DNA of 64,000 bases from Rosa chinensis (lineage: Eukaryota > Streptophyta > Magnoliopsida > Rosales > Rosaceae), in assembly GCF_002994745.2 (NCBI RefSeq), contig NC_037093.1, positions 11,264,400 to 11,328,399 of the forward strand. The letters run 5' to 3'. The first letter of the stretch is position 1. Each line of letters starts with the position of its first letter. The position numbers and the translations under genes are program-made. Below, piece after piece: positions 35,253-46,310 of the stretch. Under the pieces are notes generated by a model. The model saw only the letters and a program-made list of their open reading frames with translations. It was not told the DNA's origin and made no database searches.

Positions 35253-36271
35253 TTAATCATCTTCATCATCATCACCATCTTCATTCCCTGATGATTCAGA
35301 CCAAGATCGTAATGATGATGACGATGATGATGATGTCGAGTTTCTGCAAAACTCAAATCTGTTATCTTCCATTTTCTCCACAACAAAATGGCCCAACAAA
35401 TCCACAGCCTGCACCAGGTTTTCCCGGCAAAGAAACTCGTCGCTACTAATCTTCTCAACCTCTCTAGAAAAATCGTGAACAAAAACATGGGTCTTGTCCC
35501 TGCCGCCCTTCTTGCTCCGGGCCAAAACTCCGGCGGTGAAAATCGGCGCCATCCGACCCGGCGACGACGGAGAATACCCACTTGGCCCGTCGACCAAAAT
35601 CACATCCCAAGGGACTTGGTATATGTGATTCGGCAAGTCGTTGATCCCGAGCTTGCAGTCGGAAAATAGCAAGTTCTGCACCGGACGACAGTCGTTTTGC
35701 ACTTGAGATTTGGTGGAGGAGAGGAGGGACTTGAAGTCCTTGACCGTGGTGGCGAACGACACGTCGTACGCTTCGATTCCGTGGTAGGGGTGTGACTGTT
35801 CGAACTTGGAGATGAGGAACTCATTGTCGTCGAGGAAGACGGTACGGCCGTTGAGATTGAGCGCGTGCCAGAGGAGGGACTCGTGGGTGAGGCCGAAGAC
35901 GAGGAAATTACACCTGTGCGAGCAGGCAGTCAGGGCCGTGGAGATGGCTGTGATTTCGGAGAGGGACATGTGGGACGATGCCGATGAGGCGTTGGAGGAA
36001 ATGGCGTAGTGGAGAAGCGCGTCCGCGACGGAGGGCGGGAGGGGATAGTGGAGGTGGGGGAGAGAGAGGTGGGGTTGGGGAGGGTGGTGTTGATGAGGGC
36101 GAGGGCGAAAGCGAGAGTGAAGAAGGTGAAGAAGAAGAGGAGCCATAGGCGGTGGGAGACGGAAGCGGAGGCATTGGTGGTGGGTTTGTGGAAGTTGGAG
36201 GAAGGGTGGAGGAGGATGAGCTTGGTGTTGGAGTTGGCGGTAGTGGTTGTGGTGGTGGTGGTGGTCTTCAT
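35253..36271 (-). CDS. IRX15-L: IRX15/IRX15-LIKE (DUF579) xylan biosynthesis protein, apparent frameshift near N-terminus
   Basis: The product is a single-exon Golgi protein of the DUF579 family (Polysacc_synt_4). IRX15 and IRX15-LIKE members are needed for normal xylan in secondary walls, and related members methylate glucuronoxylan. From 36271 the N-terminus reads a Thr-rich start, NTKLILLHP, then a hydrophobic anchor ([14 protein letters not shown]). The rest lies in another frame, open from about 36070 to 35253: [51 protein letters not shown], [31 protein letters not shown] and THVFVHDF, then a Ser-run and acidic tail. The switch occurs in a C-rich tract near 36055-36065 and amounts to one missing base. 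Either a real mutation or a homopolymer sequencing error is possible. Starting at the downstream ATG 36146 would omit the anchor. The match covers the whole family length. Confidence 0.85.
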
Positions 36272-36880
36272 TGAGGGAGTGAAGAGGGTGAGAGAGGAGG
36301 GAGTTGAAGACTTTAATTTGGCTCTGTGATTTTCATTTAGTTAAAGGGACAGAGAAATCACGGAGGGGATTGAGTGGGACACAGATGCCAATGTGGGTTT
36401 TCTATCGGAGAGGACGGACGTGGGCTCAAGTTAAGGTCTTGAAGATGAATAGGTGGCGCCTTCTTGTTGAAGAAAATGATGAGGGGGTAAAAATTAGAGT
36501 TAAAAGTGTAAAATAATTTCCATATTCATTTTCAGACCTTGTAAATAAGGTATGAGATTTGCAGTCTCATTATAAATAGCAAAGAGATGAGAAGTCTGGA
36601 ATTCTTGGGCAATTCATTATTGCTTTACTAAGTTTTTTTTTTTTTTTTGGTCAATAATGTAACGTAGAAAAGTTGTGATATTTCTCTTGTTTTGGTGGAA
36701 GATGTCAATTTTTTTCATTTTTTTTATTTTTATCAAAAAAGAAATTCATTAATGAACGAAGATTGCAATGAGATTAGTAGCAAAGAGCTTCAACTCGAAA
36801 CTCTGCATACTTTAGACTTCACTAGTGAAGTCCATACTGACACACTGATAGAACCAACTAGACCCCAACTCCGAACACAA
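36272..36880. other. upstream region of the IRX15-like gene
   Basis: No gene is seen. A palindromic TATA-like word (GCTATTTATAATG on the minus strand, near 36568-36580) lies about 300 bp before the ATG and could serve as promoter, but it reads equally well as TATAAATAG on the plus strand. Confidence 0.4.
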
Positions 36881-37845
36881 AAAATGTTGACTTAAACTCA
36901 AGGCTTCCTTTGCAAGACGATGTGCAATCTTGTTGCAATCGCGCTTCACAAATCGCCAACTACAACTAGCAAAAGACTTAACTACAAGCTTGACTTCCTC
37001 TAAGATATGGCCTTCGGAACTTAGGTCTTACGCTCATCATGCAAAGCATTTAAAACTATCAGAGCATCACCTTCAACTTCCAACTTTGTAGAACCAAGGT
37101 GTAGTGCAAATCTGAGACCATGCAATCATGCCAGAGATTCCACTGCTCTTGGGGACACATTGCCAACCTGGGATACAGCCAACGCCCCCTTCAGCCTACC
37201 CTGCTGATCACACAACACTGCTCCCACACCGCACACTCCTCTTTTAACGTTAGTAGCGCCATCGAAATTCAACTTTAAGCAGTCCGGGCTAGGGGGAGAC
37301 CAGACTAGGGGGTTCAAATGTGGAGTGGTTGTAGATCTTACCGTTTCTGAGCCCGTCAAATTTAAATGCATAATTTTGGCATTGGGCGCCTCATATTATG
37401 TCTGCCACACCCCAACAGCAGCTATCAACTCTTCAGGCTTTAAGAATTTCTCCTCATGTCGGTGTAAGTTCCTGTTTCTCCAAAGCCACCAAACAACATA
37501 CCCGAAATTTTCCAAGTCACTCCCTACTACTATACTGCAAACATGTGAGAATAGATCCATCACGGAGGGCTCCTTCCATGTCTTGAAAACTTCACTCAAG
37601 AACGACAGCTTCCACACTCTCTTGGGTTTAGGACACTCCCAAAAAACGTGAATGGCTCATTCTACATGTGCACCACATTGCCTACAGCTTGCCTCATTCA
37701 CGTACAATCTTTCTTTTCTACAATATTTCACCACAAGGAAGATAATTATGCATGACCCTCCATAAGAGAAGCTATATCTTGTATGCAGGGCCGGTCTTGA
37801 GGTTTTTGATGCCCCGGGCAAAAAAAATTTGGTGCCTAACTACCC

Positions 37846-37876
<31 letters not shown>

Positions 37877-39560
37877 TATGTAAAACAGTACAACTTTAAA
37901 CGATAAACATTCGAGCATAGAACAATAAAACAAGGATTGCGATGTAGCAATTGTAAATACGTATGCATCAACATATCAACCTGCAACTTCTGACTTCCAA
38001 TTAATGCATCTAAAGATGCTATGTTTGTAGAGAAAGAGAGCAAAAAAAAAAAAATAAAGAAAAAAAAAATTCCATTGTAGGGGAAAAAAAAAGTTGATCT
38101 TCTAGTGTTCAATATAGATTGAACCTGTAATTAACTGATTAAGGATGTTGAAAGCTGCAAATTGAACATCAGCGGTGACAGTATAGTCGAGATTTTGAGA
38201 TTACAGGCACAAAAATTTATAATAGTTGTTAGAATAATCAACAAATACCACAAAATGCTTGTAATAGAACTTATAATGTCCAAAATTTCAACGAATTTAA
38301 AAATTGAAGAACACCCACCATAAAAAAAAATAATAATAATAATTTAAAGAACACCCAATTTAACTATACCTATTTTGATCGATCTCTATTGCAGCCTGAA
38401 TCTATGGAATGCCAAAAATTATGTCTGATCACAGTAGAAGAAGAGAAAAATATAGGAGAGAAAGATTGAGAGGAGGTGACAGATGATGAAAATAAATTGC
38501 TTGATTGAATAACCATTGAAACCCCAATATTTCAAGAGAAATTTGTTTGTTTTTAAAGTTTTAGAGAGAGTTAAGAGACTCTTGAAATTCGTCTGCTATA
38601 ATTGTGTGTACAATTCTCAAAGTGAGGAGAAGAGAAAACCATTTTGAAGTGAGGAGAGGAGAAGAGAAGACACTGCGTTTGGGAACAAAGCAATTTTTTT
38701 TTTTTGTTTACTGTCGACATATACTATATATAAATATATTTTTTTTATATATATATAACCTTATTTTAAAAAAAAAAAATTGTGCCCCCCTCTCACTTGG
38801 GCCCTGGGCCATCGCCAAGCCCGCCCTTGGGCAAGGCCGGCCCTGCTTGTATGGTACCTTAAGGCCCAATCCTTCTTCCAGATAGCTGAGACATTGGATG
38901 AACTACTCCCAGCCACAACTCCTCCCTTTTCGGCTGACAACTCTCGTTCTACCCAATACCCGATCTTCACAGTGAAACTACCATTCATTATATAGTGCTA
39001 AATAAGTCTGTTTGGTATTGTACGTAGACTCATTGGAAGACTTAAAATCATCTCAGCCTCATGAGTAAGGAAAAGAGAGTGAATCAAAGGTACGTTCCAC
39101 GCTCCGGTCTCAGTAAGAAAGCTCTCCACCTTCCACTCAGTCAATATGGGAATAGGCGCTACCACCTTAAAGGTGGTTGGACATGGTAACCATCGATCTT
39201 CTTTAATGCCAACTCTCTGGCCATCACCAATTCGCCACCTAGTACCACTATTAATTATTGTTTTCCCCATAACAAACCTCTCCATATTGCTGATGGATTG
39301 ATTCCCAAAGAAGCATAGTTGAGGTGACAGGAGAGAAATAGTGCAAGAGATGCCTATTAATCTATTATCCAAAAGATAATATGATGGATTAATCCTACCA
39401 TAATCTTGTAGGATTCTTCTAGGACTCTCCCTTGATAATTTCAGCATCATAAACCTTCAAAAAATGCACAAGAAATCCGCCTGAAGAAGATTTTCGGCCA
39501 AACTGCCTATTTTGACTAGGATACGTTTTCTTTCTTTGAAGTTTCCTTCAAGAATGATCA
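36881..39560 (-). mobile_element. LINE 2 fragment: zf-RVT region and RNase H, split by a hAT-like element
   Basis: On the minus strand, 39450-38998 encodes the segment after RT with GTRWRIGDGQRV, DRWLPCPTTFK and WNVPLIHSLF, then NGSFTVKIGYWV. After the hAT insertion (37786-38845) the zinc-binding region continues, followed by an RNase H with LKLNFDGAT (37300-37240), GVGAVLCDQQG and FVKRDCNKIAHRLA (near 36940). Frames are broken in several places, including a shift near 39280. No RT or endonuclease is present, so this is a 5'-truncated or eroded copy. Confidence 0.82.
37786..38845. mobile_element. hAT-like non-autonomous element in LINE 2
   Basis: The ends are CAGGGCCGGTCTTGAGG and GGCAAGGCCGGCCCTG, an inverted CAGGGCCGG/CCGGCCCTG pair. 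The flanking duplication CTTGTATG is perfect (37778-37785 and 38846-38853). The inside is AT-rich and has a TATA-repeat near 37847-37872, with no transposase recognised. Confidence 0.85.
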
Positions 39561-39766
39561 ATAATTCTCCCAAAAAAACTTCATAAAAAGCTAACAGTTA
39601 TGTCTTATCGGGAAGCCTAATTTGCATTGATTTTCTGCTGTCTCATTGATGGTTATGACTAGTTCTTTGGTTCATATTGAAAAACGTCATATCTTCAAGG
39701 AGTGCTAGGCCTTTTGGTAAAGGTGCAACTAGAAGAATGCAAGAAATGCACTCCAATACTATTCCT

Positions 39767-40762
39767 AAGGTTAATTCTAAAAAACGCTAAGCGCTAGTCG
39801 GGCGGTAACCAGGAGCCTAGCGCCTAGAGGCCTAGGTGGATTTTTATTTTGATAACATATAATTATATAAATATACATATATATTTATTATAATTTTTAT
39901 AACAAGTAACTCTCTTCCCACAAGGGATATGATAGATACACATTTGACTACTATTATATCCTTTTATTTTACCAATTTGTATAAAAAAATAAAGTAAAAG
40001 ACCAATGTCATGACCAAGAAGGGTTATAAAAAATGATAACATAAAAGGGTTAAAATAGTAAACAATGTCAGCCCAGAAACCATTAAAGGTGAAACCATTG
40101 CAAAGCTCATGTCAAAACCAGGAACAATCAATCTCAAAAAGCTTCAAACTTGAACCTGTACATTAATGGTTATGCTTCATCTTCCCAGAAGCCACATCTC
40201 ACCTTTTGACCCACTTCACCCACTTCACTCATTTCTCAAAATCCAAATCCCCAGCAACAAAGCTAAATTCATCTTCATCTCCACGCACTTCTCCTCCCCC
40301 AAATCCTCTCTCTCAATCTCAGAGCTCATCCCCATCTAGCCTTTCGAAGAGCAATACGCAACTCGAAATCCCGCTCAAGAAGCTCTTCGTGCCGCCAGGA
40401 TGCAATCCGATCGCGAATCGAATTGTTAAGTTTGGTTGATTTGGTTTGGGATTGAATTTGTTAGGATTTGAATTTGAGACCTTTGTTATGATGGATTTGT
40501 TAATTAGTGGAATTAACCTGTTGGGGTAGGTTTGTTTGAATCATGGTCGTCGATTCCGAATTCGAGTTTCATGTTGGAGAACGAAGGGGGTTGCTTACAA
40601 CATACACTTGAGGAGGAAAAAGAATTCCAGAATCCAGCGCCTAGACCGTCTAACCTCCGCCTAGACCGTCTAGGCAGCCGCCTAGAAACCAAACGCCCAA
40701 CTCAATCGACTAGCTTGAAATCGGATCGGACACCCGACGCCTAGCCTAATTTTTAGAACCTT
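39767..40762. mobile_element. Mutator-like non-autonomous element, possible captured coding fragment
   Basis: The ends are AAGGTTAATTCTAAAAAACGC on the left and, inverted from the right, AAGGTTCTAAAAATTAGGC. Both lead into GCTAGGCG-type words. ACTATTCCT precedes the left end and ACTATTTCT follows the right end one base further on, a likely 9-bp duplication with one mismatch. Inside, 40206-40439 is an open frame rich in Ser and Pro ending LEIPLKKLFVPPG, which looks like a chloroplast-type N-terminus. Its source gene is not identified. Confidence 0.55.
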
Positions 40763-42379
40763 GACTATTTCTGAAGAGCTGATTCTGAAACCGCAGTTTT
40801 CTACTTTGCAGCAACTGTTTTACATAGCGATTTCCATGGACTTCTCTTGCAATTTCCAGCCAAAGGAGTGATCAAACTAAGTCCTTTGCATTAGTACTTC
40901 ATGATCTATGGCTTCATTGCTCCATTTAAACTCCTATTTTTCTAGGATTGCTTCACGAAGTACTTGTGTCGCTAAAACTAGTGGTGCATGGAAAATTCGA
41001 TGGAATTTCACTTTTTCTCCTCTTATCAAAATTTTCTACAAAATATAGAATTAGATTAGTCAAATCTAATGCCCCTCTTTCCATATATATATATATATGA
41101 ATTATGATCTAACAAGAAAAAAAGAAGTTTTTCTCATTTTCATTATGATTCTCAGACACCATGTAAGATTTTTGGAAAGAGGGGCAATCAAATATTAGTT
41201 ATGCTAATTACTACATATTAGTAACAGTTTGAATGAGGAACAATTTCGTTTCTATTATGATGTTAGACCTTTTGTAGATAGATCAAAGAGTGAGACTCCC
41301 CACCCAAATTTTTTCCCTCTCCTCTCTACATTTTCTCCAAATTTGAGGTTTAAGTGCAAGTTTAGAATTATTTTGGAAAATGTAATATAATAAATATTTT
41401 AACGCCATTATTATTTGGTCTAATGATATAAGTGTTTATTTTGTAAGTGAACTGTCCTGAGCTCAACTCATAGATTAGTACCACTATCATAATACATTCT
41501 TAATTGTATTATTACTAGTTGTTTATTAACGTTCCAATCTTTCCAATTACGAAACTGAAGTAAGAGGAACTAAATATATGATTTTGATGTTGTTGGAAGG
41601 TTGTTAGAGGTCGGGTATGATGGCCGGCCAGAAAGTCTCGAGCCAAAACTGACCGAATAATACAGCAATTGGCTGAAGACATGCAAATGGCCAAAAGTTA
41701 ACAAGAGCGCGAGTTAAGGAGAGATGTCTGTTACTGGTCCAGCAAGAAGGAAAAGAAGTCATTTTATGAGTCAAATGAAGAAGACAACATGAGGGATAAC
41801 GTGCGTAGAAATTTAAAAAATCAATTAGTATATGCTTAGTTAAGAATAGTGAGAATACTGTCCCTCGGGGACATCCGATAAGAATAGTAAGAATACTTGG
41901 TGTAAGCTAGGAGTCATTCATTCTTAATTTCTTATTAGACAAATTAGAGTCTCATAGGTGATCAACTTATTTGTTTTCCTCTTCATATGAATAATATTTC
42001 CAAATGAAGAATGAACCTTTACATGTAGGGAACTAAATAGTGATATTTTGGTAGGTTATCAATTTAATATTGTTTCCACGGGGCATTATGTAAGGATAGG
42101 TGCGATAAAGTGTTTTATTTTATTTTATTTTTCTATCTTAGAAAAAAAAAAGAAGCCTAAATAGTGATTGAGAGTTTAAACTTGAGAGAGACTTAAATTG
42201 GATTGTGTTCACGAATTTTCCAGAAATAATAATTTGTTTTAGTATAGTATAAACTTAGAGGGGGTTTGTCATTCTGAGTTTTATGGAATCAAAATTGAAT
42301 AATGATTTTGTAATGGTATTGCTTGCTTATTCAATAAAATACTCGATGATATTCAAACCATGAAGGATTAGAATTTAAA
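40763..42379. other. AT-rich intergenic stretch
   Basis: No intact gene is seen. A 13-bp perfect inverted repeat (GCCCCTCTTTCCA at 41071-41083 and its complement at 41173-41185) may be a small MITE. The stretch 41600-41810 encodes a charged, helix-like sequence (ESRAKTDRIIQQLAEDMQ) resembling a retrotransposon gag fragment. Confidence 0.5.
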
Positions 42380-43433
42380 CATTGACAAACGCGCCTCCAC
42401 GCACTAGATCCAGAAAAAGTTGTTTTGCTTCTCCGTCAGGCGGCACGTCCGAGCGACATCGTCGTCGGACGGGACCTCGTGTTCTAGCACCGTTTTGGCT
42501 GCTTGATTGGTTGGTGGAGGATTTGGGTCTGAAATCCGGATCAAGGATGGGGAATGGAAATTGGGATGGCTGGAAGAGTGGCCAGGTTCGATGGTGGCTG
42601 TCGGGGTTAAGAGGGTGGTGCAAGCAGCATTCACCGCTACCGGGCTCTAAGGCTCGACTGAGTTGGGGCCGTGCAGCCGATTGAAGCTGGGATCGGTGAT
42701 CTTTCTGCCAGGGGATATCGATTTGATCTGAATCGATCGGTGGTGCCAAACCCATTGCAGATATGGTATCTAGCCAATGCATGGGAGTCGTCATCTCCGG
42801 TCTGGCGAGTGGCAGCGTATCCACGACAGTGCTGCGGCGGCAGTGAAGGCTCGATCGACGGATGGTGATGGGTGTGCGATGATGGGAATGTGGCTGGAAC
42901 TCTTCCGGGCTTGGTGGGGCGTTTCCACATTGGTCGGGTCTTGGGCCTGGGTCATGGTGTTGGGCCCAATTAGGGCTGTATTGCTTTTACTTTTCAGTTT
43001 GTTTGGTTCTTTATTTGCAATTTATTTTTTGCTTTTAGAAAGTCCTGACCATGTTTTGGTTTGGAAATGTGGGCTTCGTCTGGGCCTGCGCACCTTGCGT
43101 GCCATGTCTGCTTTAGGTATGAGGCGAGTTCCTTACTTTGTCAAATGGTCGTAGCCTCCTAATGGCAGAATGAAACTAACTGTCACAGGGTTATATTTCC
43201 GGTGGCAGCATACTAGGAAAGCTGATATTATTGGTTACTTATGGCTCCGAGTAAGCATTATCTTTCCGGTTTGTCACCACAATTGTAAAGCGAATGGAGT
43301 AGCCTGTAGAGCACTCTTCGCTAAAGGGTGCATGTTAGAATGCATATTCATAGATGAGACGCCTGTTATTATCTCAGGTGGTTCTCTTGAGGCTTATTGT
43401 AATTTGGGGTTAAGGCACTATGTCCACCCACCC

Positions 43434-43465
<32 letters not shown>

Positions 43466-43546
43466 CGTGTATTCTATGGTTTAATTAATGGTTAAGGCAT
43501 GAGGGCCGCTACACTAGCCCTTTCTTTCACCAAAAAAAAAAAAAAA
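42380..43546 (+). mobile_element. non-LTR retroposon with A-tail
   Basis: The right end is CTTTCTTTCACC followed by an A run (about 43531-43546), a typical LINE/SINE-style 3' end. AGAATTTAAA before the insert and AGAATTAAAA after the tail could be an imperfect duplication. The left half is GC-rich and the right half contains a C30 run (43435-43464). Open frames on both strands show no known domain. Confidence 0.45.
43435..43464 (+). repeat. uninterrupted C30 homopolymer
   Basis: Thirty consecutive C residues are preceded by CCACCCA repeats. The length is likely variable and prone to sequencing error. Confidence 0.9.
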
Positions 43547-43682
43547 ACAAAGAATTAAAAAAAATAAATAAATACAAAATCTAGTCCTTCATGGTTTGAT
43601 AATCGGCTAAAAAGACATCTTTTGTTTCTTCATGCATGAGTGCACGACTGATGGCTTGAGATCTTAGTTCTCTAGTTAAGGC

Positions 43683-44062
43683 ACTCAAATCAGACTATCA
43701 GAGTAAGATGAAACCCCTTCTTCAACAGCCATTCCCGCGACAAGGCCATTGGGCCTAGTTTGCTTCAGAAACTGCTCGAGCTGGGGTTGAAGCAAGGCTG
43801 TGGAACATTGCTTGCATGCCGATTTTTCGGGGGAAGTGGCAAGAGTGAAAGCTCTGCCAGTTTTCTGGAAGTCCGACTTCAACAGAAGGAACTTATATTT
43901 GAAAAATGTGGATTTGGGTACAAGGATTTTCAATTTTCTTGTGGGCAAAAGGGTGCATCTAGAAGAGTTGTGATCACAGCTACTTTGAGACCTCTGAAAA
44001 CAAATAGCTTGTCCATGTGAATGGCTGGGATTTGGTGATATTGAGCCATAAAGGGGAAGAAG
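43683..44062 (-). pseudogene. UGT73-type glycosyltransferase pseudogene with a large internal deletion
   Basis: On the minus strand the first two-thirds matches the N-terminal part of the intact UGT at 47719-49152, with small frame changes: the MAKLF-like start region, a TSPEKSACK segment and PQLEQFLKQTRPNGLVA. It then jumps without a gap to AVEEGVSSYSDS, which corresponds to residues near the C-terminus of the intact protein. About 330 codons, including the PSPG sugar-binding box, are missing. It lies next to a copia LTR remnant. Confidence 0.88.
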
Positions 44063-44105
44063 GCAAAAGAGAGAGACACAACGCATTGACAATTAATTGG
44101 TTCAT

Positions 44106-44342
44106 GCATTCATGCCTAAAAAAAATGGTGTTTTCAATATGTGTATATCTTATCAATGAATACAATTGTACAAGATATATACATCTATCAGTGCTCTATT
44201 CTAGGAAAAGCTGTAAATGCATACAATTAAGATCCTACAATTAGTCCTAGGATGATTAGATACGATGCTTGATACATAATTGTCTCCAGCATATCTGCTA
44301 TCACTTGAATGCAGATTACTAACTTATTTCTTGCCTTTAATA
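44106..44342 (-). repeat. copia LTR remnant (3' LTR of the rearranged element)
   Basis: On the minus strand a polypurine tract, TTGAGGGGGAG (44357-44347), is followed by TATTAAAGGCAAG, an LTR start with TG changed to TA. About 140 bp of this segment recurs as a direct repeat at 46172-46310. Confidence 0.65.
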
Positions 44343-45660
44343 CTCCCCCTCAAGTTGGAGTGTGAATGTCAATGACACCCAACTTACTGAGGTGTGCGTG
44401 GAAGGCTGGTGCATGAAGAGGCTTTGTGAGTAAGTCTGCAATTTGATCTCCAGTTTGCACATAAGCAGTCTTGACTTCACCCTTATTGATTCTTTCACGA
44501 ACTATATGACAATCTAACTCAATGTGCTTTGTTCGCTCATGGTACATTGGATTTGCTGCGATGTGTAGGGCTGCTTGATTATCACATAATAGTTTTGTTG
44601 CTTCATGATATTCTACACGTAAGTCTTTCAATAGGTACCTTAACCAGCAGAGTTCACAAGCAGTTGCAGCCATGGAACGATACTCTGCTTCTACTGATGA
44701 TCTTGATACTATGGCTTGCTTTTTACTTTTCCATGACACAAGTGATTTGTTAAGGAAAATACAGTACCCTGTCACTGATCGTCGTGTAATTGGACATCTT
44801 GCCTAGTCTGCATCGTAATATGTGATCAAATGAAGAGAACTGTGTGCAGGAAACAGTAATCCTTGGCCCGGGACTCCCTTGAGATATTGCAGAAGTCGAT
44901 TATCTGTTTTAAGGTGATGTAATTTAGGCTCTTGCATAAATTGACTGAGTGTGTTCACCGCATAAGTAATCTCCGGCCTAGTGATTATAAGAGAAATTAA
45001 CTTCCCAATTAATCTCCGATACCGAGTAGGATCCTTGAGAGCATCACTCCCTTTTTTGGTTAACACCAAATCAGGCTCCATAGGTACTTTTGTAGGTTTC
45101 ACCCCAAGTAATCCAGCCTCCTCCAATATATCCAACGTATACTTATGTTGACAAACTAAAATTCCAGCTTTTGAATGTGCAACTTCGATGCTAAGGAAGT
45201 ATTTGAGTGGTCCAAGATCTTTAATCTTGAAACAACTGTTGAGAAACTTCTTGAGATCATTAATGGCCTTCTCATTGTTTCATGTAATAACCATATCGTC
45301 AACATAAAGTAATATCACAGCAATAGAATTCTCATGGACCTGTGTAAACAATGAATAATCGGCATGAGACTGTTGAAAACTAATCTCTTGAATGGTAGAA
45401 GAGAACTGTTGAAACCAACTGTGGGATACTTGTTTAAGACCATAGAGGGATTTGTGAAGTCGACGATAACCCGGAGGAGGCAACATGTAGACCTCCTCAA
45501 TATTCTCACCATGGAGGAAGACATTTTGCACATCCATTTGGTGCAAAGGCCAATCTCGCACGACAGCAACAACCAATAGACACCTAACAGTAATCAATTT
45601 CGCAACAGGGGCAAAGATATCTTTCTAATCAATGCCTTCGCGTTGAGTAAATCCCTTCCG
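44343..45660 (-). pseudogene. copia RT and RNase H remnant
   Basis: The minus strand reads GFTQREGID (near 45655), HQMDVQNVFLHG, HKSLYGLKQ, the active site LLYVDDMVIT (45310-45280), then LKDPTRYRRLIGKL and YYDAD. RNase H motifs [25 protein letters not shown] and [12 protein letters not shown] follow, ending near 44350. Single stops lie at 44803 and near 45625. The pol region is relatively well preserved, but integrase and protease are absent. Confidence 0.88.
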
Positions 45661-46171
45661 CTACAAACAAACACTAAAACATCACCACATCAACACCATT
45701 GTTGAAATTCTTAAAAACACAGAAAACCCAAAGGCCAAAATCGATTCTTCATCCAAAACCATGGAGGAGATTGAGACAAAATTACTTGACCCTTTGATCT
45801 TGCACCATTCTGATACACCAGGACTCACCCTGGTCAACACATTACTTGATGGGCACAATTATGGACAGTGGAGCCGCTCAATGCGCCTCAGCCTCAGCAC
45901 CAAGAACAAGCTAAGATTGATCAATGGAACAATACAGCCGCTTCCAACCACCAACCAAAAATTTCCCATGTGGAAACGTTGCAATGACGTGGTATTGACC
46001 TGGATTCTTCATTCAATCCAGCCCGACATCGCCCACAGCGTGATTTTTTCAGATACAGCAACTGCAGTATGGAGTGATCTTGAGGACAGATTTTCACAAG
46101 GGAATAATTCCAGGATCTATGAGATTTGACAAGAGATCGCTGAATGTCGCCAAGGCTCTCAATCAGTTGTG
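45661..46171 (+). pseudogene. copia gag in inverted orientation
   Basis: Leader sequence and ATG 45761 start a copia-type gag on the plus strand: HHSDTPGLTLVN, LLDGHNYGQWSRSM, MWKRCNDVVLTWIL and AVWSDLEDRFSQGN, with a TGA at 46127-46129 and the same frame continuing after it. It lies head to head with the RT at 44343-45660 and ends abruptly against the second LTR segment (46172). The orientation is opposite to an intact element. Confidence 0.85.
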
Positions 46172-46310
46172 GAAAAGCTGTAAATGCATACAATTAAGAT
46201 CCTACAATCAGTCCTAGGATGATTAGATAAGATGCTTGATGCATAATTCTCTCCAGCATATCTGCTATCACGTGAATGCTGTTTACTAACTTATTTCTTG
46301 CCTTTAATAA
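46172..46310 (-). repeat. second LTR segment of the rearranged copia element
   Basis: This is a direct repeat of 44210-44340 (AAAAGCTGTAAATGCATAC through TTTCTTGCCTTTAAT), with a few substitutions. It marks the 5' side of the element in minus-strand orientation. Confidence 0.85.

Noticed and set aside
36009..36329. Plus-strand ORF rich in Val/Arg/Glu opposite the IRX15-like gene
   Set aside because: Shadow of the GC-rich N-terminal coding region. The minus strand matches the DUF579 family over its full length.
41071..41185. MITE defined by the 13-bp inverted repeat
   Set aside because: Flanks show no duplication and outer arms do not pair, so it is recorded only as an inverted repeat in the intergenic entry.
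42375..43154. Protein-coding gene in the GC-rich segment
   Set aside because: Overlapping frames on both strands with no recognisable domain, within a retroposon-like unit ending in an A-tail.
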